A stretch of 64,000 bases of DNA from Pseudomonas sp. GCEP-101. Its GTDB lineage: Bacteria; Pseudomonadota; Gammaproteobacteria; Pseudomonadales; Pseudomonadaceae. Position numbers and translations under genes: made by a program. A model generated the notes under the pieces. That model was not told the DNA's origin, searched no databases, and worked only from the letters and a program-made list of their open reading frames with translations. The stretch covers positions 4,100,965 to 4,164,964 of the forward strand of contig NZ_CP104011.1 of NCBI RefSeq assembly GCF_025133575.1, read 5' to 3'. Positions 40,462 through 49,739 of the stretch are shown here, one piece after another; position 1 is the stretch's first letter; every line of letters starts with the position of its first letter.

Positions 40462-41616
40462 TCATTCCCCACCCACCCCATTCCTCTGGTGCCGATACAC
40501 ACTCACCGCCTCATAAACCGCCTTCCTCAACCGGTTGATGCCCCCAATCGGCCGGTGTTCGGGCAGGGCGTGCCAGGGGTTGTAGGAGAGGTTGTCGCAG
40601 GCGAGGTTCTGCTCGCGGCTGTCGAAGTCCTGGGGCGGGATGCTGACGGTGGCGACGGTCTGGAAGGGGGAGTCCTTTTCGCTCCATTCGACGCTGGTGT
40701 CTTCGATGGGCATGTACTTGCTCGGGTCCTGTTTCTGCACCTGCAGGGCGAAGCAGGCGGGGACGCGGTCGACCGAGAGCTGCTGGTACAGGGCGGTGCG
40801 CAGGAAGTTGGGCAGCTTCTCGTTGAGCTTGGGCAACTGGTAGGCCGGGCAGCCTTCGGTCTGCGGGATGACGCGGTACTTGATGTTGTTTTCCTCGCCC
40901 AGCTTGTACGGTGCGATGCCGTTGTAGCCGGCCTGCAGGGGGCTGTCCGGGGCGGGGGCGAGGGTCTGCAGGGCGATTATCAGGTGGCGGATTTCCCAGG
41001 TGCTGGGCTTCCAGCTGGGGAAGAACGCGGCGATCTTCTGGCCGCTGGCTTGCGCGGCGAAGTTCTGCCGGTACTCGGCGACGTCGCGGACGAAGAACAC
41101 CGGGTGGTTGAACATGACGAAGTCCTGCTCGGTGTCGTGGCCCTTGCCGGGCATCAGCTTTGCGCCGGGCACGTCGAGCAGCTTGATGGCCATGCCGCGG
41201 GCGTCGCGGGCGCTGTCGAACTGCGGGTAGGCGTTGCCGTTGGAGAAGCGGACCATGGCTTGCCATTTGTGGCCGGGTTCCGCGAACACGCCCTGGCGCA
41301 GGCCGGGGGCGAGGTCGCTGGCGACGGTGACGTCGGCCTTCACGCAGCCATGGGCCTTGGCGTGGGCGTCGCGCAGCACGCGGGTGTTGTCGCGGTGCTG
41401 TTCGACGATGCGTATGGCGTCTTCGATGATGGCCTGGGTGAGCTGGGCTTCGCCCGGCGGGATTTCTTCCTGGGCGGAGACGGGGCCGGAGAATTTCCAC
41501 GCGTAGTAGAGGCTGCCGATGCCCCAGCCGAGCAGGCCGATGGCGGCGACGGCGAGCAGCAGACGGCCGAGCCATTTGCCAAGGAAGAGCCAGATTCGGG
41601 TGAGCAGGGAGCGCAT
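40462..41616 (-). CDS. catalase-family (SrpA-like) heme protein, membrane anchored
   Basis: 384 residues. One membrane helix near the N-terminus (LLLAVAAIGLLGWGIGSLYY) anchors it. The catalase-fold segments MVRFSNGNAYPQFDSARDAR and FVMFNHPVFF are visible, followed near the C-terminus by NLSYNPWHALPEHRPIGGIN, the SrpA-like form of the heme-binding end. Catalase-like proteins of this type are often peroxidases or allene-oxide-synthase relatives rather than true catalases. It lies upstream of a repeat block; the cytochrome c gene is the next gene upstream on the same strand. Confidence 0.8.
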   Translation of the reverse strand: MRSLLTRIWLFLGKWLGRLLLAVAAIGLLGWGIGSLYYAWKFSGPVSAQEEIPPGEAQLTQAIIEDAIRIVEQHRDNTRVLRDAHAKAHGCVKADVTVASDLAPGLRQGVFAEPGHKWQAMVRFSNGNAYPQFDSARDARGMAIKLLDVPGAKLMPGKGHDTEQDFVMFNHPVFFVRDVAEYRQNFAAQASGQKIAAFFPSWKPSTWEIRHLIIALQTLAPAPDSPLQAGYNGIAPYKLGEENNIKYRVIPQTEGCPAYQLPKLNEKLPNFLRTALYQQLSVDRVPACFALQVQKQDPSKYMPIEDTSVEWSEKDSPFQTVATVSIPPQDFDSREQNLACDNLSYNPWHALPEHRPIGGINRLRKAVYEAVSVYRHQRNGVGGE

Positions 41617-42009
41617 GGCACGGGGTCCTTTCGTGTTCTTTTTTTATGGAGGGGATTCCTGGGGGTTTCCCTCCCTGACCCTCTCCGGGGAAAGGGGACT
41701 GCTTGGCGGATGGTGCTACGGGAAGGGGGTGGCGCTGGGCGTTTCCCTCTCCCCAACCCTCTCCCTGAAGGGAGAGGGGGCTGGTTCGGTGATTCGGTGG
41801 AGCTTCGGAGCGGGCCTTGGCCCTCACTCCAGCTCTGGCTACGCGCCCGGCTCCGGAGGGAGAGGGGCGGATCGGTGTTCAGGCGGTGCTGCCGAGCACG
41901 GTTTGCCTGTAGGAGCGAGCTTGCTCGCGAACGGGCTGTCCGGCGGCGCCGGATCTGGGCGGGTTCGCGAGCAAGCTCGCTCCTACGAAGAGCAATCCGG
42001 GCGCGCGGC
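41617..42009. repeat. repeat block between the catalase-like and cytochrome genes
   Basis: The 393-base gap contains a degraded CCCTCTCC copy at about 41668-41700, a good copy at 41745-41780, further GGGAGAGGGG pieces near 41858, and a clean REP doublet of GAGC type at 41908-41987. No gene is seen. Confidence 0.75.
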
Positions 42010-43917
42010 TCATTCGCACTTCGGCCCCGGCGTCCACGGCGGGGTGGGCACGTTCGGGTCGAGGCGGTTTTCGTACTCGGGGTTGCCCAGCACCTTCAGG
42101 TATTCCACCAGCGCCCAGCGTTCTTCCGGCGACAGGGCGCGGCCGATGACGCCGTCCTTGCGGCAGCCGTCGCGGAATTCGTGGCCGCCGTTGCTGTTGC
42201 CGGTGACGCTGGTCTTGTAGAGGAAGCCGCCAGGGAAGCGCTCGGTGCGGTAGCCGGCGTATTTGGGGTCGTACTCGAAGCTGCCGACCCAGAACTGGCT
42301 GTCGCGCTCGGCCACCGGGGAGAGCAACTGGAACAGGTTGGGCACCGAGCCGTTGTGCAGGAAGGGCGGGGTCGCCCAGATGCCGTCCAGCGGGCGAGCC
42401 TTGTAGGCGCGCAGTTCACGCACGCCGATGTCGAGGCCGTAGCCGTTCATTTCCTTCTGCTGCTCGGGGCTGATGTGCGCATCGCGGTAGCCGCGCTGCT
42501 CGACGAACGCGGTGACGTAGGCCAGGCCCTTGGCCGCGGAGATCTTCGACAGGTCCAGCGGTTCCTCGCTCTTGGGGTAGAGGCGCACGTTCATGTTCTT
42601 CAGGTCTTCGACCTTCCACTTCAGCGCGCGCACGTCGAAGGTGTGGTCGGCGATGTTGTTGGCGGTGGTCGGGTCGGTGCCGATTTCCTGGGTGGACACC
42701 ATCTTCATCGCCCATTCGGGGACGCGCTCCGGGGCAATGCTGTCGGCGGAGCCGAGGGCCTTGATGTGCGGGCCGTGGCAGTAGACGCAGTTGGCCTGGA
42801 ACAGGGCGCGGCCCTGGGCGGCCTTCTTCAGGTCGATTTCGCCGAAGACCTCCTTCGGCCAGGTCGGCGGTTTGAGCTGCTTGAGGGTTTCCTCGAGGGT
42901 GTAGAGGTCGCGCAGGCGCACGCTGGAGGCGTAGCGCTCATCGCCCAGCACCGGCTTGCCGTCGCTCTCGAACATCCGCAGCGTGGCGCCGACGCCCAGG
43001 GCTTCGCCGATGTTGCGTGCCATGGGCTGCATGGCCGAGCCGTTCCATTGCACCCAGTCGAATTTCCAGATGTCCCACACCTGCGGGTAGTTCACCGGGG
43101 CGTTGGCGACGCGGTAGTTGGAGGCGTCGATGCCGTCGCCGAACACGCTGTTGGCGATGCGGCCGAACGCGTCGGCGCGGCCGGGGCCTTCCAGGGTCGG
43201 GTAGAGGCCGCGGTGGGTGTCGTTCCAGGCGGTGGACACGAGCGTGCCGAGCACGTTGCGCACGTCGCGTTTGAGCGCAGCCTTGCCCTTGGGGTAGCGG
43301 TCGCCCAGCACGCCCTTGGCGAAGCGGTCGAACTTCCACGGCACGTAGTAGGTGGAGGCGAGGCTGGCGCCCAGCGCCTGGCCGAACGCCCCGCCGCGCA
43401 GGGTGGGCACGGTGGAGGCGATGGAGTGCATGGCCGCGCCGCCGTCGATGCGCACGGCGGTGCCCTGGTAGCGCAATTCGCCGGTGTGGCAGGCGGAGCA
43501 GGTGATGTCCAGGTACCAGGCGCCGGTTTCGCCGTCCTGGTGGCGGGCGAAGCCGACCGGCAGGTTGCCCGGGTTCTTCGCACTGGCGGCGAGGGTGTCG
43601 TCGGCGTCGCGGCCGATCTGCTCGGGTTCGATGAGGAAGCCGAAGCGCGCGAGGTTTTCGGGGCTGGCGAACTTGTCCCGGGAGAAGGGCTGCTCGAGGT
43701 GGGTGAACCAGTCGTAGCGCAGGCCTTTCACCTGGGTGCCCTGGGGCGTGTAGTAGTAGGTTTCGCGATCCGCCGGGCTCCACTGGTCGAGGTGGATCAT
43801 CCGCTCCGGCTTGGTGTATTCGGGGAGGTTGGGATGCGCGGTGTACCAGGCGACGACGCCTCCGATGAGCAGGAGCAGTAGCAGGACTGCAAGTAGGACG
43901 CGGCCGAGAATGCGCAT
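42010..43917 (-). CDS. di-heme cytochrome c (cytochrome c peroxidase-like)
   Basis: 635 residues from ATG 43917 (AAGGAAG upstream). It starts with a membrane anchor (RILGRVLLAVLLLLLLIGGV), followed by a long periplasmic part with two heme motifs, CSACH (about residue 139) and CVYCH (about residue 379). The layout is that of large di-heme cytochrome c peroxidase-like proteins; H2O2 reduction is inferred, not shown. A longer start reading back to 44082 passes through non-conserved DNA. Linked with the catalase-like gene, suggesting a shared role in peroxide handling. Confidence 0.85.
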   Translation of the reverse strand: MRILGRVLLAVLLLLLLIGGVVAWYTAHPNLPEYTKPERMIHLDQWSPADRETYYYTPQGTQVKGLRYDWFTHLEQPFSRDKFASPENLARFGFLIEPEQIGRDADDTLAASAKNPGNLPVGFARHQDGETGAWYLDITCSACHTGELRYQGTAVRIDGGAAMHSIASTVPTLRGGAFGQALGASLASTYYVPWKFDRFAKGVLGDRYPKGKAALKRDVRNVLGTLVSTAWNDTHRGLYPTLEGPGRADAFGRIANSVFGDGIDASNYRVANAPVNYPQVWDIWKFDWVQWNGSAMQPMARNIGEALGVGATLRMFESDGKPVLGDERYASSVRLRDLYTLEETLKQLKPPTWPKEVFGEIDLKKAAQGRALFQANCVYCHGPHIKALGSADSIAPERVPEWAMKMVSTQEIGTDPTTANNIADHTFDVRALKWKVEDLKNMNVRLYPKSEEPLDLSKISAAKGLAYVTAFVEQRGYRDAHISPEQQKEMNGYGLDIGVRELRAYKARPLDGIWATPPFLHNGSVPNLFQLLSPVAERDSQFWVGSFEYDPKYAGYRTERFPGGFLYKTSVTGNSNGGHEFRDGCRKDGVIGRALSPEERWALVEYLKVLGNPEYENRLDPNVPTPPWTPGPKCE

Positions 43918-44052
43918 CGAAACTTCCTTGTTAGGTGTGCGAAAAAGAATCGGACGTTTATGCCAAGTACGCGGCGGCTTGGCAAGGTGATGCCGCACTG
44001 AATTCAGGGTTTTTATGGCGGATGAAGGCGCTGGGCAGGAGTGTGTCGATTC

Positions 44053-44180
44053 GAGGGTAGGAGTGGTGGATGGCAGCGGCATGGGTATCGCTGCGCTCCA
44101 CCCATCCTACGGAGCGTCCCGAGGTTGGTAGGGGCACATTGGTAGGATGGCATTGAGCGAAGCGATGCCCATCGTCCATC
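44053..44180. repeat. pair of GTAGGATGG-type palindromic repeats
   Basis: GGTAGGAGTGGTGGATGGCA near 44057 faces CTCCACCCATCCTAC near 44094-44111, and another GGTAGGATGGCATTGAGCGA follows at about 44141-44172. These belong to a third short repeat family common in Pseudomonas (core GTAGGATGG...GCGAAGCGATGCCC), distinct from the REPs. No gene is seen. Confidence 0.6.
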
Positions 44181-44190
44181 AGGCGACCGC

Positions 44191-44754
44191 CTACTGTGCG
44201 GGGCGAAGCTCCAGCAGCAGGCTCAGGCAAATCGCCGCGCCGATCAGCAGCCCGACCACGCTGGCGATGATCAGCGGCCAGCGCAGGCCTGGGCTGTCGT
44301 CTTCGGCATCGGGAATGCGCGCGTGGATGCGGGGCCATAGGTCGTCCGGCGGCGGTAGTTCCGGCCAGGGCTCGTCGCTGGAGGGTGGCGACGAGTGATC
44401 GGCGAGCTGGTAGAGCAGGGCGACCATCCAGTCCAGTGCCGCCATGCGCGTGGGGTGGTAGTGGTCGGCGTCGGTCCAGACGTGCAGGTAGGTGTTGACC
44501 AGCAGCGCGTCGGCGGCTGACTGATCGGGCTTCAGCTTCAGCGCCAGGGGATAGAGGCGTGGGGCCGTGCAGCGGTACAGCGTGGCGAAGGCGCGCGCAT
44601 CGCCGTCGCCGCTTTCGGCGAGCAGGTAGCTGAGGAAGTTCGCTTCGTCCGGGTCGATGGCAGCCTCCGGCGGTTTCGCGGCGAGCGGCGTGGCGGGAGG
44701 GGTAAGGATAGTGGGTGATGCGGGTGACTTCGCGCTTGGGCGGTTCGCGAGCAA
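44191..44754 (-). CDS. sigma-70 region 2-like domain with a C-terminal membrane helix; start within a REP
   Basis: The domain FLSYLLAESGDGDARAFATL followed by YPLALKLKPDQSAADALLVN and WMVALLYQLADH reads like ECF sigma region 2, but there is no region 4. The C-terminus has a membrane helix (WPLIIASVVGLLIGAAICLS). No ATG, and only rare codons, occur before the domain in frame. The only plausible start is a TTG at 44754 inside a REP, whose GTAGGAGCG supplies an AGGAG five bases upstream. The frame can be extended to a GTG at 44847 through more REP DNA. Function unknown; it may be an anti-sigma or decayed sigma-like protein. Confidence 0.5.
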   Translation of the reverse strand: MLANRPSAKSPASPTILTPPATPLAAKPPEAAIDPDEANFLSYLLAESGDGDARAFATLYRCTAPRLYPLALKLKPDQSAADALLVNTYLHVWTDADHYHPTRMAALDWMVALLYQLADHSSPPSSDEPWPELPPPDDLWPRIHARIPDAEDDSPGLRWPLIIASVVGLLIGAAICLSLLLELRPAQ

Positions 44755-45175
44755 GCTCGCTCCTACAGGGTCAGCTTCGGAGCGCTGGCTCTTGTAGGAG
44801 CGGAGCTTCTCCGCGAAATCCCGGCGCAGGCGGGCCCAGAGGAGCACCGGCCTGTCGGCCGGGTCGCGGATGAATCCGCTCCTACAGGGGCTGGCCCGGC
44901 GCTGGAGCCTTGCGTGTAGGAGCGGGCCATGCCCGCGAACCGCGCCCGTGGGGCATTTCTACAGGCCGGGCTTTGGAGCGTGCGGCTTTTTGTAGGAGCG
45001 GAGCTTCTCCGCGAAATCCCGGCGCAGGCGGGCCGAGAAGAGCACCGGCCTGTCGGCCGGGTCGCGGATGAATCCGCTCCTACAGGGGCTGGCGCGGCGC
45101 TGGAGCCTTGCGTGTAGGAGCGGGCCATGCCCGCGAACCGTGCCCGCGGGGCATTCCTACAGCGGGGAATCCGCT
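44741..45175. repeat. REP copy and a 198-bp tandem duplication of REP doublets
   Basis: A reversed GAGC-type REP (44741-44767) is followed by two nearly identical 198-bp units starting at 44793 and 44991. Each has a GGAG-CTT-CTCC type REP, a GGCCTGTCGGCC hairpin, a reversed copy, and a GGGC-CAT-GCCC copy. A few substitutions separate the units. No gene is present up to the pobA stop at 45177. Confidence 0.88.
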
Positions 45176-45176
45176 G

Positions 45177-46460
<1,284 letters not shown>

Positions 46461-46466
46461 TCATGG

Positions 46467-47348
46467 ATGTGGGCGGTGATCGAACAACCTGCTGATGCGC
46501 CGGTCCCGGTGTTCCGCCTGTATGGCGAGACGACGGTGTGGCCGACGCCGGACCTGATCCACTGCGAGTCCATCGCCTCGCGCAGCCGCCTGCACGATTG
46601 GGAGATCCGCCCGCATCGGCATGGCGACCTGGTGCAACTGCTGTATGTGCAATCCGGCGCGGCGGAACTGGAAGTGGAGGGGCGCGTGACGCCGGTGCGG
46701 GAGGCGTCGCTGCAGGTCACGCCGGCGCTGGCGGTGCATGGTTTTCGCTTCGCCGAGGATGTGCAGGGCTGGGTGCTGAGCATGGGCCTGCCGCTGGCCG
46801 AGCAACTCGGCGGCCTGCTGCACAGCAACGTGCTGGAGCAGCCGGCGTGCTTCGCCGTGGGCGAGGGCAAGCGCCAGCTGGATGCCCTGTTCGAGTCCAT
46901 CGACCGCGAATATGCCCAGCAGGCGCCGGGCCGCGACCTGATGCTGCAATCGCTGCTGAACATGCTGCTGGTCTGGCTCAGCCGCCGTGCCCTGGAGCAA
47001 TCCCGGGCGGAGGCGAGCCAGCAGGATCGCGGCGTCGAGCACGTGCATGCGTTCGCCCGCCTGCTGGAGCAGGACTTTCGCCTGCACCGGCCCATCGAGC
47101 ATTACGCGGCGGCCCTGGGCATCAGCGCCGCGCACCTCAATGCGCTGTGCCGGCGCCTGGCCGGGCAGTCGGCGCTGCAGATGATCCACCAGCGCCTGCT
47201 GCTGGAGGCCAAGCGCAATCTGGTGTACACCGCCATGACCATCCAGCAGGTATCGGACAGCCTGGGCTTTTCCGAGCCCGCCTACTTCTCCCGTTTCTTC
47301 AAGCGCTATGCCGGGGTGTCGCCCCGCGCATTCCGCGAGCCGCGTTGA
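46467..47348 (+). CDS. pobR: AraC-family activator of pobA
   Basis: 293 residues from ATG 46467 (a TTG five codons upstream is possible; the ribosome site is weak for both). An N-terminal cupin-like ligand domain (HRHGDLVQLLYVQSGAAELE) precedes a C-terminal AraC DNA-binding domain (IEHYAAALGISAAHLNALCR and SDSLGFSEPAYFSRFFKRYA). The divergent position next to pobA and overall pattern match PobR, which activates pobA with 4-hydroxybenzoate. 6 bases separate it from pcaQ. Confidence 0.9.
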   Translation: MWAVIEQPADAPVPVFRLYGETTVWPTPDLIHCESIASRSRLHDWEIRPHRHGDLVQLLYVQSGAAELEVEGRVTPVREASLQVTPALAVHGFRFAEDVQGWVLSMGLPLAEQLGGLLHSNVLEQPACFAVGEGKRQLDALFESIDREYAQQAPGRDLMLQSLLNMLLVWLSRRALEQSRAEASQQDRGVEHVHAFARLLEQDFRLHRPIEHYAAALGISAAHLNALCRRLAGQSALQMIHQRLLLEAKRNLVYTAMTIQQVSDSLGFSEPAYFSRFFKRYAGVSPRAFREPR

Positions 47349-47354
47349 GCCGCC

Positions 47355-48284
47355 ATGAATATCGATTCGCGTATCAAGTTCCGCCACCTGGTGTGTTTCC
47401 TCGAAGTGGCCCGGCAGGGCAGCCTGGCCCGCGCGGCGGACGTCCTGGCGGTCAGCCAGCCGGCGATCTCGAAGACGCTCAAGGAGCTGGAGGATCTGCT
47501 CGACGCCAGCCTGTTCGAGCGCGGCAAGAGCGGCGCCAGCCTGACCGAGGCGGGCGTGGCCTTCCTGCGTTACGCCGGCCCCTGCGTGCAGGCGCTGCGG
47601 GACGGGGTAAACAGCCTGCGCGGCGGCGAGTACGCCTCCAGCACCGTGCGCCTGGGCGTGCTCTCCACCGTGGAGAGCCTGCTGATGCCGGAGACGGTGC
47701 GGCGTCTGCACCAGCGCCACCCGGCGCTGGTGGTCAGCGTGGTGACCGGGCCGAGCGCCCACCTGCTCTCGCAATTGCGCGTCGGCGAACTGGACCTGGT
47801 AGTGGGCCGCATGACCGAAAGCCCGCAGATCCAGGGCCTCGCCTTCGAACACCTGTACAGCGAGTCCATGACCCTGGTGGCCCGCGCCGGCCACCCGCTG
47901 CTGGGCCGGCCGCTGCCGCCCTCGGCGCTGGACGACTGGCCGCTGGTGCTGCCGCTGGCCGGCACCACCATCCGCAAATCCGCCGACAGCCTGCTGGTGC
48001 AAAGTGGCCTCGGCCAGCCGCGCCAGCGCCTGGAAACACTCTCCACAGTACTCAGCCGTCGTTATGTATTGACCAGTGACGCCCTGTGGATCGCCCCGCT
48101 GGATTCGGTGCGCCTGGACCTGCGCTCCGGCGAGATCGTCGAACTGCCGCTGGATGTACAGGAGCCGGGCGGTTCGGTGGGGGTCTGCAGCAACTCGACG
48201 CTGCCGCTTTCGCTGGGCGCGCACTGGTGCCTGGAGGTACTGCGGGAGGTGGGCGAGGCGTACCGGGAAGGAACTTATCCATAA
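47355..48284 (+). CDS. pcaQ: LysR-type activator of the pcaHG genes
   Basis: 309 residues with a LysR helix-turn-helix (RHLVCFLEVARQGSLARAAD, then VLAVSQPAISKTLKELEDLL) and an effector domain. The sequence and position before pcaHG match PcaQ, which responds to beta-carboxymuconate or related intermediates. Read in the same direction as pcaHG. The last codons overlap a 24-bp palindrome that fits a PcaQ operator. Confidence 0.92.
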   Translation: MNIDSRIKFRHLVCFLEVARQGSLARAADVLAVSQPAISKTLKELEDLLDASLFERGKSGASLTEAGVAFLRYAGPCVQALRDGVNSLRGGEYASSTVRLGVLSTVESLLMPETVRRLHQRHPALVVSVVTGPSAHLLSQLRVGELDLVVGRMTESPQIQGLAFEHLYSESMTLVARAGHPLLGRPLPPSALDDWPLVLPLAGTTIRKSADSLLVQSGLGQPRQRLETLSTVLSRRYVLTSDALWIAPLDSVRLDLRSGEIVELPLDVQEPGGSVGVCSNSTLPLSLGAHWCLEVLREVGEAYREGTYP

Positions 48285-48300
48285 CCATATGGTTATGGAT
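48277..48300. promoter_or_regulatory. PcaQ operator palindrome in front of pcaHG
   Basis: ATCCATAACCATATGGTTATGGAT is a perfect 24-bp palindrome whose core ATAACC-N4-GGTTA agrees with the ATAACC-N4-GGTTAA site known for PcaQ of rhizobia. It overlaps the pcaQ stop codon (TAA 48282-48284) and lies 102 bases before pcaH. Confidence 0.8.
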
Positions 48301-48401
48301 GGAGGGCATCTTTTCAGTTTTCGGCGTCAGGCTTGCCGGCGACACTTCGCCGCACTGCCTGATGCAACAGGCTCCGATAAATCCAACAACAGGAGACCGA
48401 C

Positions 48402-49121
48402 ATGTCCGACGCGGAGAACAGCCGCTTCGTCATTCGTGACCGAAACTGGCACCCCAAAGCCCTCACGCCCGACTACAAGACCTCCATTCCCCGCTCGCCG
48501 CGCCAGGCGCTGGTGAGCATTCCGCAGTCGATCTCCGAAACCAGCGGCCCGGATTTCTCGCACCTGAAGATGGGCGAGCACGACAACGACCTGCTGCTCA
48601 ACTTCAACCAGGGCGGCCTGCCCATCGGCGAGCGCATTCTCGTCTCCGGCCGGGTCATGGACCAGTACGGCAAGCCCGTGCCGCACACCCTCGTGGAGAT
48701 GTGGCAGGCCAACGCCGGCGGCCGCTACCGCCACAAGAACGACCGTTACCTGGCGCCGCTGGACCCGAACTTCGGCGGCGTCGGCCGCGCACTGACCGAC
48801 AGCGAAGGGCGCTACATCTTCCGCACCATCAAGCCTGGCCCGTACCCCTGGCGCAACGGCCCGAACGACTGGCGCCCGGCGCACATCCACTTCTCCATCA
48901 GCGGCCCGTCGATTTCCACACGGCTGATCACCCAGCTGTACTTCGAGGGTGACCCGCTGATCCCGATGTGCCCCATCGTCAAGTCCATCGCCAATCCGGA
49001 CGCGGTGCAAAGCCTGATCGCCAAGCTCGACATGAGCAACGCCAACCCCATGGACTGCCTGGCTTACCGCTTCGACATCGTACTGCGCGGCCAGCGCAAG
49101 ACACATTTCGAGAACAAGTGA
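48402..49121 (+). CDS. pcaH: protocatechuate 3,4-dioxygenase beta subunit
   Basis: 239 residues. The non-heme Fe(III) ligands of the catalytic subunit are visible: Tyr109 (GGRYRHK), Tyr148 (GPYPW), and His161/His163 (PAHIHFS). With PcaG it cleaves protocatechuate between the hydroxyl carbons to beta-carboxy-cis,cis-muconate. A good ribosome site (CAGGAGACCGAC) precedes the ATG. pcaG follows after 12 bases. Confidence 0.97.
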   Translation: MSDAENSRFVIRDRNWHPKALTPDYKTSIPRSPRQALVSIPQSISETSGPDFSHLKMGEHDNDLLLNFNQGGLPIGERILVSGRVMDQYGKPVPHTLVEMWQANAGGRYRHKNDRYLAPLDPNFGGVGRALTDSEGRYIFRTIKPGPYPWRNGPNDWRPAHIHFSISGPSISTRLITQLYFEGDPLIPMCPIVKSIANPDAVQSLIAKLDMSNANPMDCLAYRFDIVLRGQRKTHFENK

Positions 49122-49133
49122 GGAGGACCGACC

Positions 49134-49739
49134 ATGCCTATCGAACTGCTGCCGGAAACCCCCTCGCAGACCGCCGGCCCCTATGTGCACATCGGCCTGG
49201 CGCTCGCCGCCGCCGGCAACCCGACCCGTGACCAGGAAATCTGGAGCGAGATGGCCAAACCCGGCGCGCCCGGCGAGCACATCCTGCTGATCGGCCACGT
49301 GTATGACGGCAATGGCCACCTGATCCGCGATTCGTTCCTGGAGCTGTGGCAGGCGAATCACGAAGGCGTGTACGACACTGCCTACGATCTGGAGAAGCCC
49401 TTCAACGGCTTCGGACGTACCGCAACGACCTTCGACGCCGGCGAATGGCAGGTGCGGACCATCAAGCCCGGCGTGGTGAAAAACGCCGCCGGCGTGCCCA
49501 TGGCGCCGCACATCAACCTGTCGCTGTTTGCCCGTGGCATCAACCTGCACCTGCAGACCCGCCTGTACTTCGACGACGAAGCGCAGGCGAACGCCGTGGA
49601 CCCGGTCTTGAACCTCATCGAGCAGCCCGAACGTCGGCAAACCCTCATTGCAAAGCGTTGCGAGGTGGACGGGAAGCTCGCTTACCGGTTTGATATCCGC
49701 GTCCAGGGCAATGCGGAAACGGTGTTCTTTGACTTCTGA
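49134..49739 (+). CDS. pcaG: protocatechuate 3,4-dioxygenase alpha subunit
   Basis: 201 residues of the alpha type: MPIELLPETPSQTAGPYVHI, with the alpha-subunit form of the dioxygenase core (WQANHEGVYDTAYDLEKPFN) lacking the iron-binding tyrosines. It forms the alpha-beta protomer with PcaH. The next gene starts inside its 3' end. Confidence 0.97.
   Translation: MPIELLPETPSQTAGPYVHIGLALAAAGNPTRDQEIWSEMAKPGAPGEHILLIGHVYDGNGHLIRDSFLELWQANHEGVYDTAYDLEKPFNGFGRTATTFDAGEWQVRTIKPGVVKNAAGVPMAPHINLSLFARGINLHLQTRLYFDDEAQANAVDPVLNLIEQPERRQTLIAKRCEVDGKLAYRFDIRVQGNAETVFFDF

Noticed and set aside
38000..40500. tRNA-associated att sites around the AT-rich island
   Set aside because: No tRNA gene and no convincing direct repeat on either side could be found by eye.
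44847..45175. Further upstream extension of the sigma-like frame through the tandem REPs
   Set aside because: The text is translated REP DNA; extension to the GTG at 44847 adds no conserved residues.
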